Source: Pseudomonas frederiksbergensis (GTDB lineage Bacteria; Pseudomonadota; Gammaproteobacteria; Pseudomonadales; Pseudomonadaceae). From it: 64,000 nt of DNA. The DNA is taken from contig NZ_MOBP01000003.1 of assembly GCF_003732665.1 (NCBI RefSeq), forward strand, positions 1 to 64,000, in the 5' to 3' direction. Shown here piece after piece: positions 54,102 to 63,828 of this stretch. The translations under genes and the position numbers were made by a program. Every line of letters begins with the position of its first letter. The first letter of the stretch is position 1. Under the pieces are notes generated by a model. It was given only the letters and a program-made list of their open reading frames with translations. It was not told where the DNA came from and made no database searches.

Positions 54102-54113
54102 GGTGTCGACAAT
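54102..54113. promoter_or_regulatory. Second operator half-match over the regulator start
   Basis: GGTGTCGACAAT matches the upstream palindrome at 10 of 12 positions and touches the start codon at 54114. Binding to both sites would repress the regulator and the operon. Confidence 0.55.
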
Positions 54114-54836
54114 ATGCTGGATCAACTCGATCCCCCGGTGATAACGCAGGACGATTCGGAAACACTTTCCGAGAACGTCTTCCGGCGCATTCAGGCGGCC
54201 ATCGTCAAGGGCGAGATCGCTCCGGGCAGCAAGATCTCCGAGCCGGAGCTGGCCCGCACCTATGGCATCAGCCGCGGGCCGTTGCGCGAAGCGATCCACC
54301 GCCTGGAAGGCCAGCGCCTGCTGGTGCGCATCCCGCACGTCGGTGCGCGGGTGGTTTCCCTTAGCCACGCCGAGTTGCTGGAACTCTATGAAATTCGCGA
54401 GTCCCTGGAAGGCATGGCCTGTCGCCTGGCCGCCGAGCGCATGACCCTCGAAGAAATCGACGAGCTGCGCCAGGTCCTCGAAACCCACGAACGGGACGCG
54501 GCGTTCCAGGCCGGCGTCGGCTACTACCAGCAGGAAGGCGATTTCGACTTTCATTACCGGATCATCCAGGGCAGCGGCAACCGCACCTTGACCCAGATGC
54601 TCTGTGGCGAGCTGTATCAACTGGTGCGCATGTACCGCATCCAGTTTTCAACCACGCCCAACCGCCCGCGCCAGGCCTTTGCCGAGCACCACCGGATTCT
54701 CGATGCCATCGCCGACCGTGACGGTGAACTGGCCGAGTTGTTGATGCGCCGCCACATCGGCGCCTCCAAACGCAATATCGCCCGTCACTACCAGGACGGC
54801 GCCAATAAGACAGCCACTGAACGAGGTGAGTCATGA
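54114..54836 (+). CDS. GntR-family regulator of the propionate operon
   Basis: The 240-residue protein has an N-terminal winged helix ([48 protein letters not shown]) and a FadR/VanR-type FCD effector domain. It differs from the sigma54-dependent PrpR of enteric bacteria. The ATG at 54114 follows AAGGTG. The reading frame is open further upstream, but that extension contains the operator. Its stop overlaps prpB (ATGA), so it is the first gene of the operon and probably autoregulated. Confidence 0.9.
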   Translation: MLDQLDPPVITQDDSETLSENVFRRIQAAIVKGEIAPGSKISEPELARTYGISRGPLREAIHRLEGQRLLVRIPHVGARVVSLSHAELLELYEIRESLEGMACRLAAERMTLEEIDELRQVLETHERDAAFQAGVGYYQQEGDFDFHYRIIQGSGNRTLTQMLCGELYQLVRMYRIQFSTTPNRPRQAFAEHHRILDAIADRDGELAELLMRRHIGASKRNIARHYQDGANKTATERGES

Positions 54837-55723
54837 GTTCGAACAAGAGCACTCCAGGCCAGCGTTTCCGCGATGCGGTCGCCAGCGAGCATCCGCTGCA
54901 AGTCGTCGGCGCGATCAACGCCAACCACGCGCTGCTGGCCAAACGCGCCGGTTTCAAGGCGATTTACCTGTCGGGTGGCGGGGTGGCTGCCGGCTCCCTC
55001 GGCGTGCCGGACCTGGGGATTACCGGTCTGGACGACGTGCTGACCGACGTGCGCCGCATCACGGATGTCTGCGACCTGCCGCTGCTGGTGGACGTGGACA
55101 CCGGTTTCGGTTCCTCGGCGTTCAACGTGGCGCGCACCGTCAAGTCGATGATCAAGTTTGGCGCGGCGGCGATTCACATCGAAGACCAGGTCGGCGCCAA
55201 GCGCTGCGGTCACCGCCCTAATAAAGAGATCGTTTCGCTGCAGGAAATGGTCGATCGCATTAAAGCCGCCGTCGATGCCCGCACCGATGACAGCTTCGTG
55301 ATCATGGCCCGCACCGACGCCCTGGCTGTGGAAGGCCTGGAGTCCGCCCTGGATCGCGCCGCCGCGTGCATCGAAGCCGGCGCTGACATGATCTTCCCGG
55401 AAGCCATCACCGAACTGGACATGTACAAACTGTTCGCCAGCCGCGTGAAAGCGCCGATTCTGGCCAACATCACCGAATTCGGCGCGACGCCGCTGTACAC
55501 CACCGAGCAGCTCGCCGCTGCCGACGTGTCGCTGGTGCTATACCCATTGTCGGCGTTCCGCGCGATGAACAAGGCGGCGGAAAACGTCTACACCGCGATC
55601 CGCCGCGACGGCACGCAACAGAACGTGATCGACACCATGCAAACCCGCATGGAGCTTTACGATCGCATCGACTACCACACCTTCGAGCAGAAGCTCGATG
55701 CGTTGTTTGCCGCCAAAAAGTAA
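54833..55723 (+). CDS. prpB: 2-Methylisocitrate lyase
   Basis: PrpB splits 2-methylisocitrate to pyruvate and succinate, the last step of the methylcitrate cycle. The 296-residue protein belongs to the isocitrate lyase/PEP mutase family. The catalytic Cys is in [12 protein letters not shown] near 122-133, with the metal-binding DVDTGFGSS near 84-92. A REP pair separates it from prpC. Confidence 0.96.
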   Translation: MSSNKSTPGQRFRDAVASEHPLQVVGAINANHALLAKRAGFKAIYLSGGGVAAGSLGVPDLGITGLDDVLTDVRRITDVCDLPLLVDVDTGFGSSAFNVARTVKSMIKFGAAAIHIEDQVGAKRCGHRPNKEIVSLQEMVDRIKAAVDARTDDSFVIMARTDALAVEGLESALDRAAACIEAGADMIFPEAITELDMYKLFASRVKAPILANITEFGATPLYTTEQLAAADVSLVLYPLSAFRAMNKAAENVYTAIRRDGTQQNVIDTMQTRMELYDRIDYHTFEQKLDALFAAKK

Positions 55724-55731
55724 CGCTTACC

Positions 55732-55826
55732 CCCGTAGGAGCAAAGCTTGCTCGCGAAAACTGACTGACATTCAACACTGATGTCGTCTGACACACCGCT
55801 TTCGCGAGCAAGCTTCGCTCCTACAA
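55732..55826. repeat. REP pair inside the prp operon (prpB-prpC gap)
   Basis: Inverted arms of the AGCAAAGCTTGCTCGCG subtype occupy most of the 136-base gap between prpB and prpC. Confidence 0.9.
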
Positions 55827-55859
55827 GTTTCCCTAAAAATTTCAAGATTGGAGACAGCA

Positions 55860-56987
55860 ATGGCCGAAGCAAAAGTACTCAGTGGCGCCGGGCTCCGTGG
55901 CCAGGTTGCCGGGCAAACCGCACTGTCCACCGTGGGCCAGTCGGGCGCCGGCCTGACTTATCGTGGCTACGACGTTCGCGAACTGGCGGCTGACGCGCAA
56001 TTCGAAGAAGTCGCCTACCTGCTGCTGTACGGCGAACTGCCGACCAAAACGCAACTGGCTGACTACATCAGCAAACTGAGCAAGCTGCGCGACCTGCCGC
56101 AAGCGCTGAAAGAAGTGCTGGAACGCATCCCCGCCGACGCCCACCCGATGGACGTGATGCGCACCGGTTGTTCGTTCCTGGGCAACATCGAGCCGGAGAA
56201 AGATTTCAGCGCCCAACACGACGTCACCGACCGCTTGCTGGCCGCGTTCCCGGCGATCATGTGCTACTGGTATCGCTTCAGCCACGACGGCAAACGCATC
56301 AATTGCGTGAGCGATGAACAATCGATTGGCGGCCACTTCCTGCACCTGCTGCACGACAAGAAGCCGAGCGATCTGCACGTCAAAGTGATGAACGTGTCGC
56401 TGATCCTCTACGCGGAACACGAATTCAACGCCTCGACCTTCACTGCGCGTGTCTGTGCTTCGACCCTGTCGGACATGTTCTCCTGCATCACCGCCGCCAT
56501 CGGTTCCCTGCGCGGTCCGCTGCACGGCGGCGCCAACGAAGCGGCGATGGAAATGATCGAGCGCTTCAAGTCGCCGCAAGAGGCGATCGAAGGCACCCTC
56601 GGCATGCTCGAACGCAAAGACAAGATCATGGGCTTCGGTCACGCGATCTATAAGGACAACGATCCGCGCAACGAGGTGATCAAGGGCTGGTCGAAAAAAC
56701 TCGCGGACGAAGTGGGCGATACGGTGCTGTTCCCGGTGTCCGAAGCCATCGACAAAACCATGTGGGAACAGAAGAAACTGTTCCCGAACGCCGACTTCTA
56801 CCATGCGTCGACGTACCACTTCATGGGCATCCCGACCAAGTTGTTCACGCCGATTTTCGTCTGCTCGCGCCTGACTGGCTGGGCCGCGCATGTGTTCGAA
56901 CAACGTGCCAACAACCGCATCATCCGCCCGAGCGCCGAGTACGTCGGCGTCGAACAGCGCAAGTTCGTGCCAATCGAACAACGCTGA
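55860..56987 (+). CDS. prpC: 2-Methylcitrate synthase
   Basis: PrpC condenses propionyl-CoA and oxaloacetate. The 375-residue protein has citrate-synthase-type motifs: the His in SIGGHFLHLL, the His in GPLHGGANEAAMEM and the MGFGHAIYKDNDPR segment. The ATG at 55860 has GGAGA seven bases upstream; the frame extends four codons earlier. The alternative, a general citrate synthase, is unlikely given the context. Confidence 0.96.
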   Translation: MAEAKVLSGAGLRGQVAGQTALSTVGQSGAGLTYRGYDVRELAADAQFEEVAYLLLYGELPTKTQLADYISKLSKLRDLPQALKEVLERIPADAHPMDVMRTGCSFLGNIEPEKDFSAQHDVTDRLLAAFPAIMCYWYRFSHDGKRINCVSDEQSIGGHFLHLLHDKKPSDLHVKVMNVSLILYAEHEFNASTFTARVCASTLSDMFSCITAAIGSLRGPLHGGANEAAMEMIERFKSPQEAIEGTLGMLERKDKIMGFGHAIYKDNDPRNEVIKGWSKKLADEVGDTVLFPVSEAIDKTMWEQKKLFPNADFYHASTYHFMGIPTKLFTPIFVCSRLTGWAAHVFEQRANNRIIRPSAEYVGVEQRKFVPIEQR

Positions 56988-57033
56988 ATGGGGGAGGGGC
57001 ACCGCGTGGGTTGCTGAATGAACCGGTAGCCAA

Positions 57034-57123
57034 AGTGGGAGCGGGCTTGCTCGCGAAGACGGACTGACATCCAACATTGATGTCGACTGATACGCCGCTT
57101 TCGCGAGCAAGCCCGCTCCCACA
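57034..57123. repeat. REP pair inside the prp operon (prpC-acnD gap)
   Basis: Inverted arms of the GTGGGAGCGGGCTTGCTCGCG subtype lie between prpC and acnD. Confidence 0.92.
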
Positions 57124-57196
57124 GTTGACCGAGTCACCTTCAGGACCCGCGCCAGGTTCCACCCTTTTGCAACTACCGTGACCGAGTCCTGACCTG

Positions 57197-59788
57197 ATGA
57201 ACACAGAATTCCGCAAACCGCTGCCCGGCAGCCATCTGGATTATTTCGACGTCCGTGCGGCGGTCGAAGCGATCCAGCCTGGCGCCTACGACACCCTGCC
57301 GTACACCTCCCGCGTACTGGCGGAGAACCTGGTGCGTCGCTGTGACCCGGCCACGCTCACCGATTCCCTGAAGCAATTCATCGAACGCAAGCGCGACCTC
57401 GACTTCCCGTGGTTCCCGGCCCGTGTCGTATGCCACGACATCCTTGGCCAGACCGCCCTGGTCGACCTCGCCGGTCTGCGCGATGCCATCGCTTTGCAAG
57501 GTGGCGACCCGGCGCAAGCCAACCCGGTAGTGCCGACGCAATTGATCGTCGACCACTCCCTGGCCGTCGAGCGCGGTGGTTTCGATCCGGAGGCGTTCGA
57601 GAAGAACCGCGCCATCGAAGACCGGCGCAACGAAGACCGTTTCCACTTCATCAACTGGACCAAAAAAGCCTTCAAGAACGTTGATGTGATCCCGCCGGGC
57701 AACGGGATCATGCACCAGATCAACCTGGAGAAAATGTCTCCGGTGATCCAGGTGCGCGACGGCGTAGCGTTCCCGGACACCTGCGTCGGCACCGACAGCC
57801 ACACCCCGCACGTTGATGCGCTGGGCGTGATCGCTATCGGCGTGGGTGGTCTCGAAGCCGAGAGCGTGATGCTCGGTCGCGCATCGTGGATGCGTCTGCC
57901 GGAAAGCGTCGGCGTTGAACTGACCGGCAAGCTGCAACCGGGCATCACCGCCACCGACATGGTGCTGGCGCTGACCGAGTTCCTGCGCAAGCAAAAAGTC
58001 GTCGGCGCCTGGCTGGAATTCTTCGGCGAAGGCGCTTCGGCGCTGACCCTCGGCGACCGTGCGACCATTTCCAACATGGCCCCGGAATACGGCGCCACCG
58101 CAGCGATGTTCTACATCGACCAGCAAACCATCGACTACCTCAAACTCACCGGCCGCGAAGACGAGCAGGTGCAGTTGGTCGAGAACTACGCCAAGACTAC
58201 TGGCCTGTGGGCTGACAGCCTGAAAAATGCGCAATACGAGCGCGGCTTGAGCTTCGACCTGTCCACGGTCGTGCGCAACATGGCCGGCCCGAGCAACCCG
58301 CACGCTCGCGTCGCGACTTCGGACCTAGCCGCCCAAGGCATCTCCGGCCAATGGACCGAAGTGCCCGGCCAGATGCCGGACGGCGCGGTAATCATCGCGG
58401 CCATCACCAGTTGCACCAACACCAGCAACCCGCGCAACGTGATCGCCGCCGGCCTGCTGGCGCGCAATGCCAACAAGCTCGGGCTGACCCGCAAGCCGTG
58501 GGTCAAATCGTCCCTGGCGCCGGGCTCGAAAACCGTCGCGCTGTACCTCGACGAAGCAGGGCTGACCACTGAGCTGGAGCAGCTCGGTTTCGGCATCGTC
58601 GCCTTCGCCTGCACCACCTGCAACGGAATGTCCGGCGCGCTCGATCCGGTGATCCAGCAAGAGATCATCGACCGCGACCTGTACGCCACCGCCGTGTTGT
58701 CCGGCAACCGCAACTTCGATGGGCGGATTCACCCCTACGCCAAGAATGCGTTCCTGGCTTCGCCACCCTTGGTGGTCGCTTATGCCATCGCCGGGACCAT
58801 CCGTTTCGACATCGAGAAAGATGTGCTGGGCGTGGTCGACGGTAAGGAAATCCGCCTCAAAGACATCTGGCCGAGCGATGAAGAAATCGACGCTGTGGTG
58901 AAAGCCTCGGTTAAGCCGGAGCAGTTCCGTCAGGTCTACATCCCGATGTTCGCCATCCACGAAGACACCGGCCCGAAAGTCACGCCGCTGTACGACTGGC
59001 GCGAGATGAGCACCTACATCCGCCGTCCGCCGTACTGGGAAGGCGCTCTGGCCGGCGCCCGTCCGCTCAAGGGCATGCGCCCGCTGGCCGTGCTGCCGGA
59101 CAACATCACCACCGATCACCTGTCGCCGTCGAACGCGATCATGCTCGACAGTGCCGCCGGCGAATACCTGGCGAAAATGGGCTTGCCGGAAGAAGACTTC
59201 AACTCCTACGCCACCCACCGTGGCGACCACTTGACCGCCCAGCGCGCGACCTTCGCCAACCCGAAACTGTTCAATGAAATGGTCCAGGAAAACGGCAAGG
59301 TCAAGCAGGGTTCCCTGGCCCGCGTCGAGCCGGAAGGCCAGGTCATGCGCATGTGGGAAGCCATCGAAACCTACATGGAACGCAAGCAGCCGCTGATCAT
59401 CATCGCTGGCGCCGATTACGGTCAGGGTTCGTCCCGAGACTGGGCGGCGAAGGGCGTGCGCCTGGCCGGTGTGGAAGCGATTGCCGCTGAAGGTTTCGAG
59501 CGCATTCACCGCACCAACCTGGTGGGCATGGGCGTGTTGCCCCTGGAGTTTTTGCCGGGCACCGACCGTCACACCTTGGGCATCGACGGCAGCGAAACCT
59601 ACGACGTGATCGGCGACCGCACGCCGCGTGCGCAACTGACGTTGGTGATCAATCGCCTGAATGGCGAGCGTGTCGAAGTGCCGGTGACTTGCCGTCTCGA
59701 CACCGCCGAAGAGGTGTCGATTTACGAGGCGGGTGGCGTGTTGCAGCGCTTTGCCCAGGACTTCCTTGAATCGGCGGTCGCCGTTTAA
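57197..59788 (+). CDS. acnD: Fe/S-dependent 2-methylcitrate dehydratase
   Basis: AcnD dehydrates 2-methylcitrate to a 2-methylaconitate isomer that PrpF then isomerises. The 863-residue aconitase-family protein has cluster ligands in ITSCTNTSNPRN (about 408) and ACTTCNGMSG (about 475), and the swivel domain near ADYGQGSSRDWAAKG. AcnD plus PrpF is the alternative to PrpD. Here prpD is also present downstream. Confidence 0.95.
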   Translation: MNTEFRKPLPGSHLDYFDVRAAVEAIQPGAYDTLPYTSRVLAENLVRRCDPATLTDSLKQFIERKRDLDFPWFPARVVCHDILGQTALVDLAGLRDAIALQGGDPAQANPVVPTQLIVDHSLAVERGGFDPEAFEKNRAIEDRRNEDRFHFINWTKKAFKNVDVIPPGNGIMHQINLEKMSPVIQVRDGVAFPDTCVGTDSHTPHVDALGVIAIGVGGLEAESVMLGRASWMRLPESVGVELTGKLQPGITATDMVLALTEFLRKQKVVGAWLEFFGEGASALTLGDRATISNMAPEYGATAAMFYIDQQTIDYLKLTGREDEQVQLVENYAKTTGLWADSLKNAQYERGLSFDLSTVVRNMAGPSNPHARVATSDLAAQGISGQWTEVPGQMPDGAVIIAAITSCTNTSNPRNVIAAGLLARNANKLGLTRKPWVKSSLAPGSKTVALYLDEAGLTTELEQLGFGIVAFACTTCNGMSGALDPVIQQEIIDRDLYATAVLSGNRNFDGRIHPYAKNAFLASPPLVVAYAIAGTIRFDIEKDVLGVVDGKEIRLKDIWPSDEEIDAVVKASVKPEQFRQVYIPMFAIHEDTGPKVTPLYDWREMSTYIRRPPYWEGALAGARPLKGMRPLAVLPDNITTDHLSPSNAIMLDSAAGEYLAKMGLPEEDFNSYATHRGDHLTAQRATFANPKLFNEMVQENGKVKQGSLARVEPEGQVMRMWEAIETYMERKQPLIIIAGADYGQGSSRDWAAKGVRLAGVEAIAAEGFERIHRTNLVGMGVLPLEFLPGTDRHTLGIDGSETYDVIGDRTPRAQLTLVINRLNGERVEVPVTCRLDTAEEVSIYEAGGVLQRFAQDFLESAVAV

Positions 59789-59842
59789 AAATACAGAGCC
59801 GCAGGGGATTTTAAGTCCCCTGTTGGCTAATAGAGGAATGAC

Positions 59843-61033
59843 ATGGCTCACGCACCCCAGATCAAAATCCCCGCCACCTACATGCGCGGCGGCACCAGCA
59901 AAGGCGTGTTCTTCAGCCTCAAGGATCTGCCCGAAGCGGCCCAGATTCCCGGCCCCGCTCGCGACGCCTTGTTGCTGCGGGTAATCGGCAGCCCCGACCC
60001 CTACGACAAGCAAATCGACGGCATGGGCGGCGCCACGTCCAGCACCAGCAAAACCGTGATTCTGTCGAAAAGCATCAAGGCTGATCACGACGTCGATTAC
60101 CTGTTCGGCCAGGTTTCCATCGACAAGCCGTTCGTGGACTGGAGCGGTAACTGCGGCAACCTGTCGGCGGCGGTCGGTTCGTTCGCCATCAGCAACGGTT
60201 TGGTCGACGCCAGCCGCATCCCCCACAACGGCGTGGCCATCGTTCGCGTGTGGCAGGCCAACATCGGCAAGACCATCATCGCCCACGTGCCGATCACCAA
60301 CGGTGAAGTGCAGGAAACCGGTGATTTTGAACTCGACGGCGTGACCTTCCCGGCCGCCGAAGTGCAGGTCGAATTCATGGACCCGGCGGCGGAAGAAGAG
60401 GGTGGCGGTGGTTCGATGTTTCCTACCGGCAACCTGGTGGACGACCTCGAAGTGCCCGGCATCGGGACCTTTAAGGCAACCATGATCAACGCCGGGATTC
60501 CGACGATTTTCATCAACGCCGAAGACCTCGGCTACACCGGCACTGAGCTGCAAGGCGCAATCAACGGCGACCCGAAAGCCCTGGCGATGTTCGAAACCAT
60601 CCGTGCCTACGGCGCGCTGCGCATGGGCCTGATCAAGGACCTGGACGAAGCGGCCAAGCGCCAGCACACGCCCAAGGTTGCCTTCGTGGCCAAGCCTGCG
60701 GCCTACGTTGCTTCGAGCGGCAAAGCGATTGCGGCGGAGGATGTCGACCTGCTGGTGCGGGCGCTGTCCATGGGCAAATTGCACCACGCGATGATGGGCA
60801 CGGCGGCGGTGGCGATTGGCACGGCGGCGGCGATTTCCGGGACCTTGGTGAACCTTGCCGCCGGTGGCATCGAGCGTAATGCCGTGCGTTTCGGGCATCC
60901 GTCCGGCACGTTGCGCGTGGGCGCCGAGGCCAGCCTGGAACACGGCGAATGGGTCGTGAAAAAAGCCATCATGAGCCGCAGTGCGCGGGTGTTGATGGAA
61001 GGGTTTGTGCGTATTCCCGGCGATTCCTTCTGA
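59843..61033 (+). CDS. prpF: 2-Methylaconitate cis-trans isomerase
   Basis: PrpF isomerises trans-2-methylaconitate to the cis form for aconitase. The 396-residue protein has the two-domain diaminopimelate-epimerase-like fold, with YMRGGTSKGVFF near 13-24 and WSGNCGNLSAAVG near 94-106, where the conserved Cys lies. It follows acnD by 54 bases, so the two are cotranscribed. Confidence 0.95.
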   Translation: MAHAPQIKIPATYMRGGTSKGVFFSLKDLPEAAQIPGPARDALLLRVIGSPDPYDKQIDGMGGATSSTSKTVILSKSIKADHDVDYLFGQVSIDKPFVDWSGNCGNLSAAVGSFAISNGLVDASRIPHNGVAIVRVWQANIGKTIIAHVPITNGEVQETGDFELDGVTFPAAEVQVEFMDPAAEEEGGGGSMFPTGNLVDDLEVPGIGTFKATMINAGIPTIFINAEDLGYTGTELQGAINGDPKALAMFETIRAYGALRMGLIKDLDEAAKRQHTPKVAFVAKPAAYVASSGKAIAAEDVDLLVRALSMGKLHHAMMGTAAVAIGTAAAISGTLVNLAAGGIERNAVRFGHPSGTLRVGAEASLEHGEWVVKKAIMSRSARVLMEGFVRIPGDSF

Positions 61034-61046
61034 AGAAACACCAAAC

Positions 61047-61139
61047 CCTGTGGGAGCGGGCTTGCTCGCGAAAGCGGTGTGTCAGCTTGCATTGATGTCG
61101 GATGTGCCGCCGTCTTCGCGAGCAAGCCCGCTCCCACAG
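61047..61139. repeat. REP pair inside the prp operon (prpF-prpD gap)
   Basis: Inverted arms of the GTGGGAGCGGGCTTGCTCGCG subtype lie in the 201-base gap between prpF and prpD. Confidence 0.92.
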
Positions 61140-61234
61140 TTGACCGGATTTCCACAATAAGAATGTGTTGTTACTGACTGAGATTGCCCTGAACCGAGGT
61201 CCCATCAACGAACCACTGCAAGAGTGAATCGAAC

Positions 61235-62719
61235 ATGAGCGCCAACGTCGACCTGAACAACCGCCCCGACTACGACACGGTCCTGCAGGACATCGCTGAC
61301 TACGTCCTCACTTACAAGATCGAATCCAGCGAAGCACTCGACACCGCCCGCAACTGCCTGATGGACACCCTAGGCTGTGGCTTGCTGGCCCTGCGCTTTC
61401 CCGAATGCACCAAACACCTGGGGCCGATCGTCGAAGGCACCGTCGTGCCGTTCGGCGCCCGTGTCCCCGGCACGCCTTTTCGTCTCGATCCAGTCAAAGC
61501 CGCATGGGACATCGGTTGCATCGTGCGCTGGCTCGATTACAACGACACCTGGCTCGCCGCCGAGTGGGGGCATCCGTCCGACAACCTCGGCGGGATTCTC
61601 GCGGTGGCGGATCACCTGTCGCAAAAACGCCTGGCCAATGGCGATGCGCCGCTGACGATTCGTGCCGTTCTCGAAGCGATGATCATGGCCCACGAGATTC
61701 AGGGCGTTATCGCGCTGGAAAACTCCTTCAACCGTGTAGGACTCGATCACGTGTTGCTGGTGAAAGTCGCCTCGACCGCCGTCACCGCCAAACTCATGGG
61801 CGCCAATCGCGAGCAACTGTTGTCGGCGCTGTCCCACGCCTTTGCCGACGGCCAGGCGCTGCGCACCTATCGGCATGCGCCGAACGCCGGGTCGCGCAAG
61901 TCCTGGGCGGCTGGCGATGCCTCCAGCCGGGGCGTGCGGCTGGCGGACATTGCGATGCGCGGCGAGATGGGTATCCCCGGCGTGCTGACCGCCAAGCAGT
62001 GGGGCTTCTACGACGTGTTGTTCAGCCACACCAACAACGATCTGGCGCTCAAACTCGACGACAAACGCGCCTTCAGCTTCTCCCGCAAATACGGCAGCTA
62101 CGTGATGGAGAACGTGCTGTTCAAGATCAGCTTCCCCGCCGAATTCCACGCGCAGACCGCTTGCGAGGCCGCTGTCACCTTGCACCCGCAGGTTCGCAAT
62201 CGCCTGCACGAAATCGACAAGATCGTCATCACCACTCACGAGTCGGCGATCCGCATCATTTCCAAAGTCGGTCCGCTGGCCAATGCCGCCGACCGCGATC
62301 ACTGCATCCAGTACATGACCGCCGTGCCCCTGGCCTTCGGCAATCTGGTGGCCGAGCAGTACGAAGACGACTTCCACGCTGCGCACCCGATCATCGACGT
62401 ACTGCGGGAGAAAATGGTCATCGTCGAAGAACCGCGTTTCACCCGCGAATACCTGGAAGCCGACAAGCGCTCCATCGCCAATGCGATCCAGGTGTTTTTG
62501 AAGGACGGCTCCAGCACCGAGAACGTGGTGGTCGAGTACCCGATTGGCCATCGTCGTCGCCGTGCCGATGGCATTCCGTTGCTGGAAGACAAGTTCAAGG
62601 CCAACCTGGCGACGCGTTTCACGGGGCAGCGCAGTGCCGAGATTTTTGCGTTGTGCAAGGATCAGGCGGCGCTGGAAGCCACCCCGGTCAATCGCTTCGT
62701 CGACCTCTTTGTGATCTGA
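61235..62719 (+). CDS. prpD: 2-Methylcitrate dehydratase
   Basis: PrpD dehydrates 2-methylcitrate without an Fe/S cluster. The 494-residue protein of the MmgE/PrpD family has [23 protein letters not shown] near 100-123 and [19 protein letters not shown] near 222-240. Having both AcnD/PrpF and PrpD in one operon gives two routes for the same step. A spacing of about 200 bases with a REP pair suggests PrpD may be expressed at a different level. Confidence 0.95.
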   Translation: MSANVDLNNRPDYDTVLQDIADYVLTYKIESSEALDTARNCLMDTLGCGLLALRFPECTKHLGPIVEGTVVPFGARVPGTPFRLDPVKAAWDIGCIVRWLDYNDTWLAAEWGHPSDNLGGILAVADHLSQKRLANGDAPLTIRAVLEAMIMAHEIQGVIALENSFNRVGLDHVLLVKVASTAVTAKLMGANREQLLSALSHAFADGQALRTYRHAPNAGSRKSWAAGDASSRGVRLADIAMRGEMGIPGVLTAKQWGFYDVLFSHTNNDLALKLDDKRAFSFSRKYGSYVMENVLFKISFPAEFHAQTACEAAVTLHPQVRNRLHEIDKIVITTHESAIRIISKVGPLANAADRDHCIQYMTAVPLAFGNLVAEQYEDDFHAAHPIIDVLREKMVIVEEPRFTREYLEADKRSIANAIQVFLKDGSSTENVVVEYPIGHRRRRADGIPLLEDKFKANLATRFTGQRSAEIFALCKDQAALEATPVNRFVDLFVI

Positions 62720-62726
62720 CGCAAAT

Positions 62727-62800
62727 CCTTGTAGGAGCCAGGCTTGCCGGCGAAGGCGTATTTGAAGACGCCTTCGCCGGCAAGCCTGGCTCCTACAAGG
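62727..62800. repeat. REP pair, variant GTAGGAGCCAGGCTTGCCGG
   Basis: Two tight inverted arms with a short spacer form a nearly perfect hairpin of about 74 bases. The core differs from other copies (AGCCAGGCTTGCCGGCG). It lies between convergent prpD and the DMT transporter. Confidence 0.9.
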
Positions 62801-63743
62801 GCGGTCGGCGTCTGGACCGCAGCCATTTCTCCACAGGCAATTTGGTAATAGCAAACCCCGCCAACAACACCGCCGAATACCCCATCAACTCCCGCGACAG
62901 GCTCTGCCCCTCGTACCACGCGCCAATCACCACCGCGAACACCGGAAAAATAATGAACACGAACGACAAAATGATCGGGCTCAAGCGCTTGAGCAGCAAA
63001 AAGTAAACGATAAACCCACCCACCGACGCCACCAGGCCCAAGTAGAACAGGGCACCCCACGAGCGCGTGGTGATGTCGCCGAACACCGGCGCCTCAAAAC
63101 CCAACCCCGCGACAAACAGCATCAAACCCGCGAGGCCGATGGGCAGTGTGTTGTAGGTAATCACGCTGATCGCGCTGCCTTGCTTCTTGGTGATCACGTA
63201 ACACAACGCATGCATCAACGCCGCCGCCAGGATCGCCAATACCCCGAAGAACTCGGCATGGTCCAGATGCAGGCCCTGGCTGCGGATGATCATGAACAAA
63301 CTGCCAAAGCCAATGGCGATGCCCACCACCTGCGAGGGGTAGATTTTCTCCCGCAACAACACCGCGGAAAAAATCAGGATGAACACCGGCATGCAACTGA
63401 ACAGCAGCGCCGTCAGCCCCGATGAGACATGCATCTCGCCGTAGTTGAGCAGGTAATACGGCAGGCTGAAATACGACAGCGTGACGAACACGAAAAACCA
63501 GCGACTCTGCCGTGGAAACAGCAGCGGCTCGCGACGCAGCATGGCAAAGCTCAAGAACAGCGGGAAGGCGATCAGGAAGCGCAGCCCGGCGGCGGTCAGG
63601 GGCGGCACGCTTTCCACGGCAATCTTGATGCCGAGCCATGTGGTGCCCCAACTCAGGCAGACGATCAGGAACAGCACACTGGTGACCAGTCCGGCCAGCC
63701 AGGGTTTTCGGGTGTTTGAAGAAATGCTGAGGGCCATGGACAT
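62793..63743 (-). CDS. EamA/DMT-family transporter
   Basis: The 316-residue membrane protein has about ten TM helices in two EamA repeats (SWGTTWLGIKIAVESVPPLTAAGLRFLIAF in the first). DMT members usually export amino acids or other metabolites. The ATG at 63743 has AAGGAG eight bases upstream. It is divergent from a MocR-type regulator, a common arrangement in which the regulator controls the exporter. Confidence 0.9.
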   Translation of the reverse strand: MSMALSISSNTRKPWLAGLVTSVLFLIVCLSWGTTWLGIKIAVESVPPLTAAGLRFLIAFPLFLSFAMLRREPLLFPRQSRWFFVFVTLSYFSLPYYLLNYGEMHVSSGLTALLFSCMPVFILIFSAVLLREKIYPSQVVGIAIGFGSLFMIIRSQGLHLDHAEFFGVLAILAAALMHALCYVITKKQGSAISVITYNTLPIGLAGLMLFVAGLGFEAPVFGDITTRSWGALFYLGLVASVGGFIVYFLLLKRLSPIILSFVFIIFPVFAVVIGAWYEGQSLSRELMGYSAVLLAGFAITKLPVEKWLRSRRRPPL

Positions 63744-63828
63744 GTGCGTGCTCCTTCGTCATCGGAATTGACCTGATCGAGGATTGGGTCTATTCCTGAT
63801 TGAACCTGTTTTCAGCACGCTATTCGGG

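Noticed and set aside
58325..60943. Long minus-strand ORF opposite acnD and prpF (872 aa)
   Set aside because: It is antisense to two well-identified genes, has a composition typical of high-GC shadow frames (His/Gly/Arg/Val-rich) and no family motif.
61370..63006. Two long frames overlapping prpD on either strand
   Set aside because: PrpD motifs fix the real frame; the others have skewed composition and cross the REP element.
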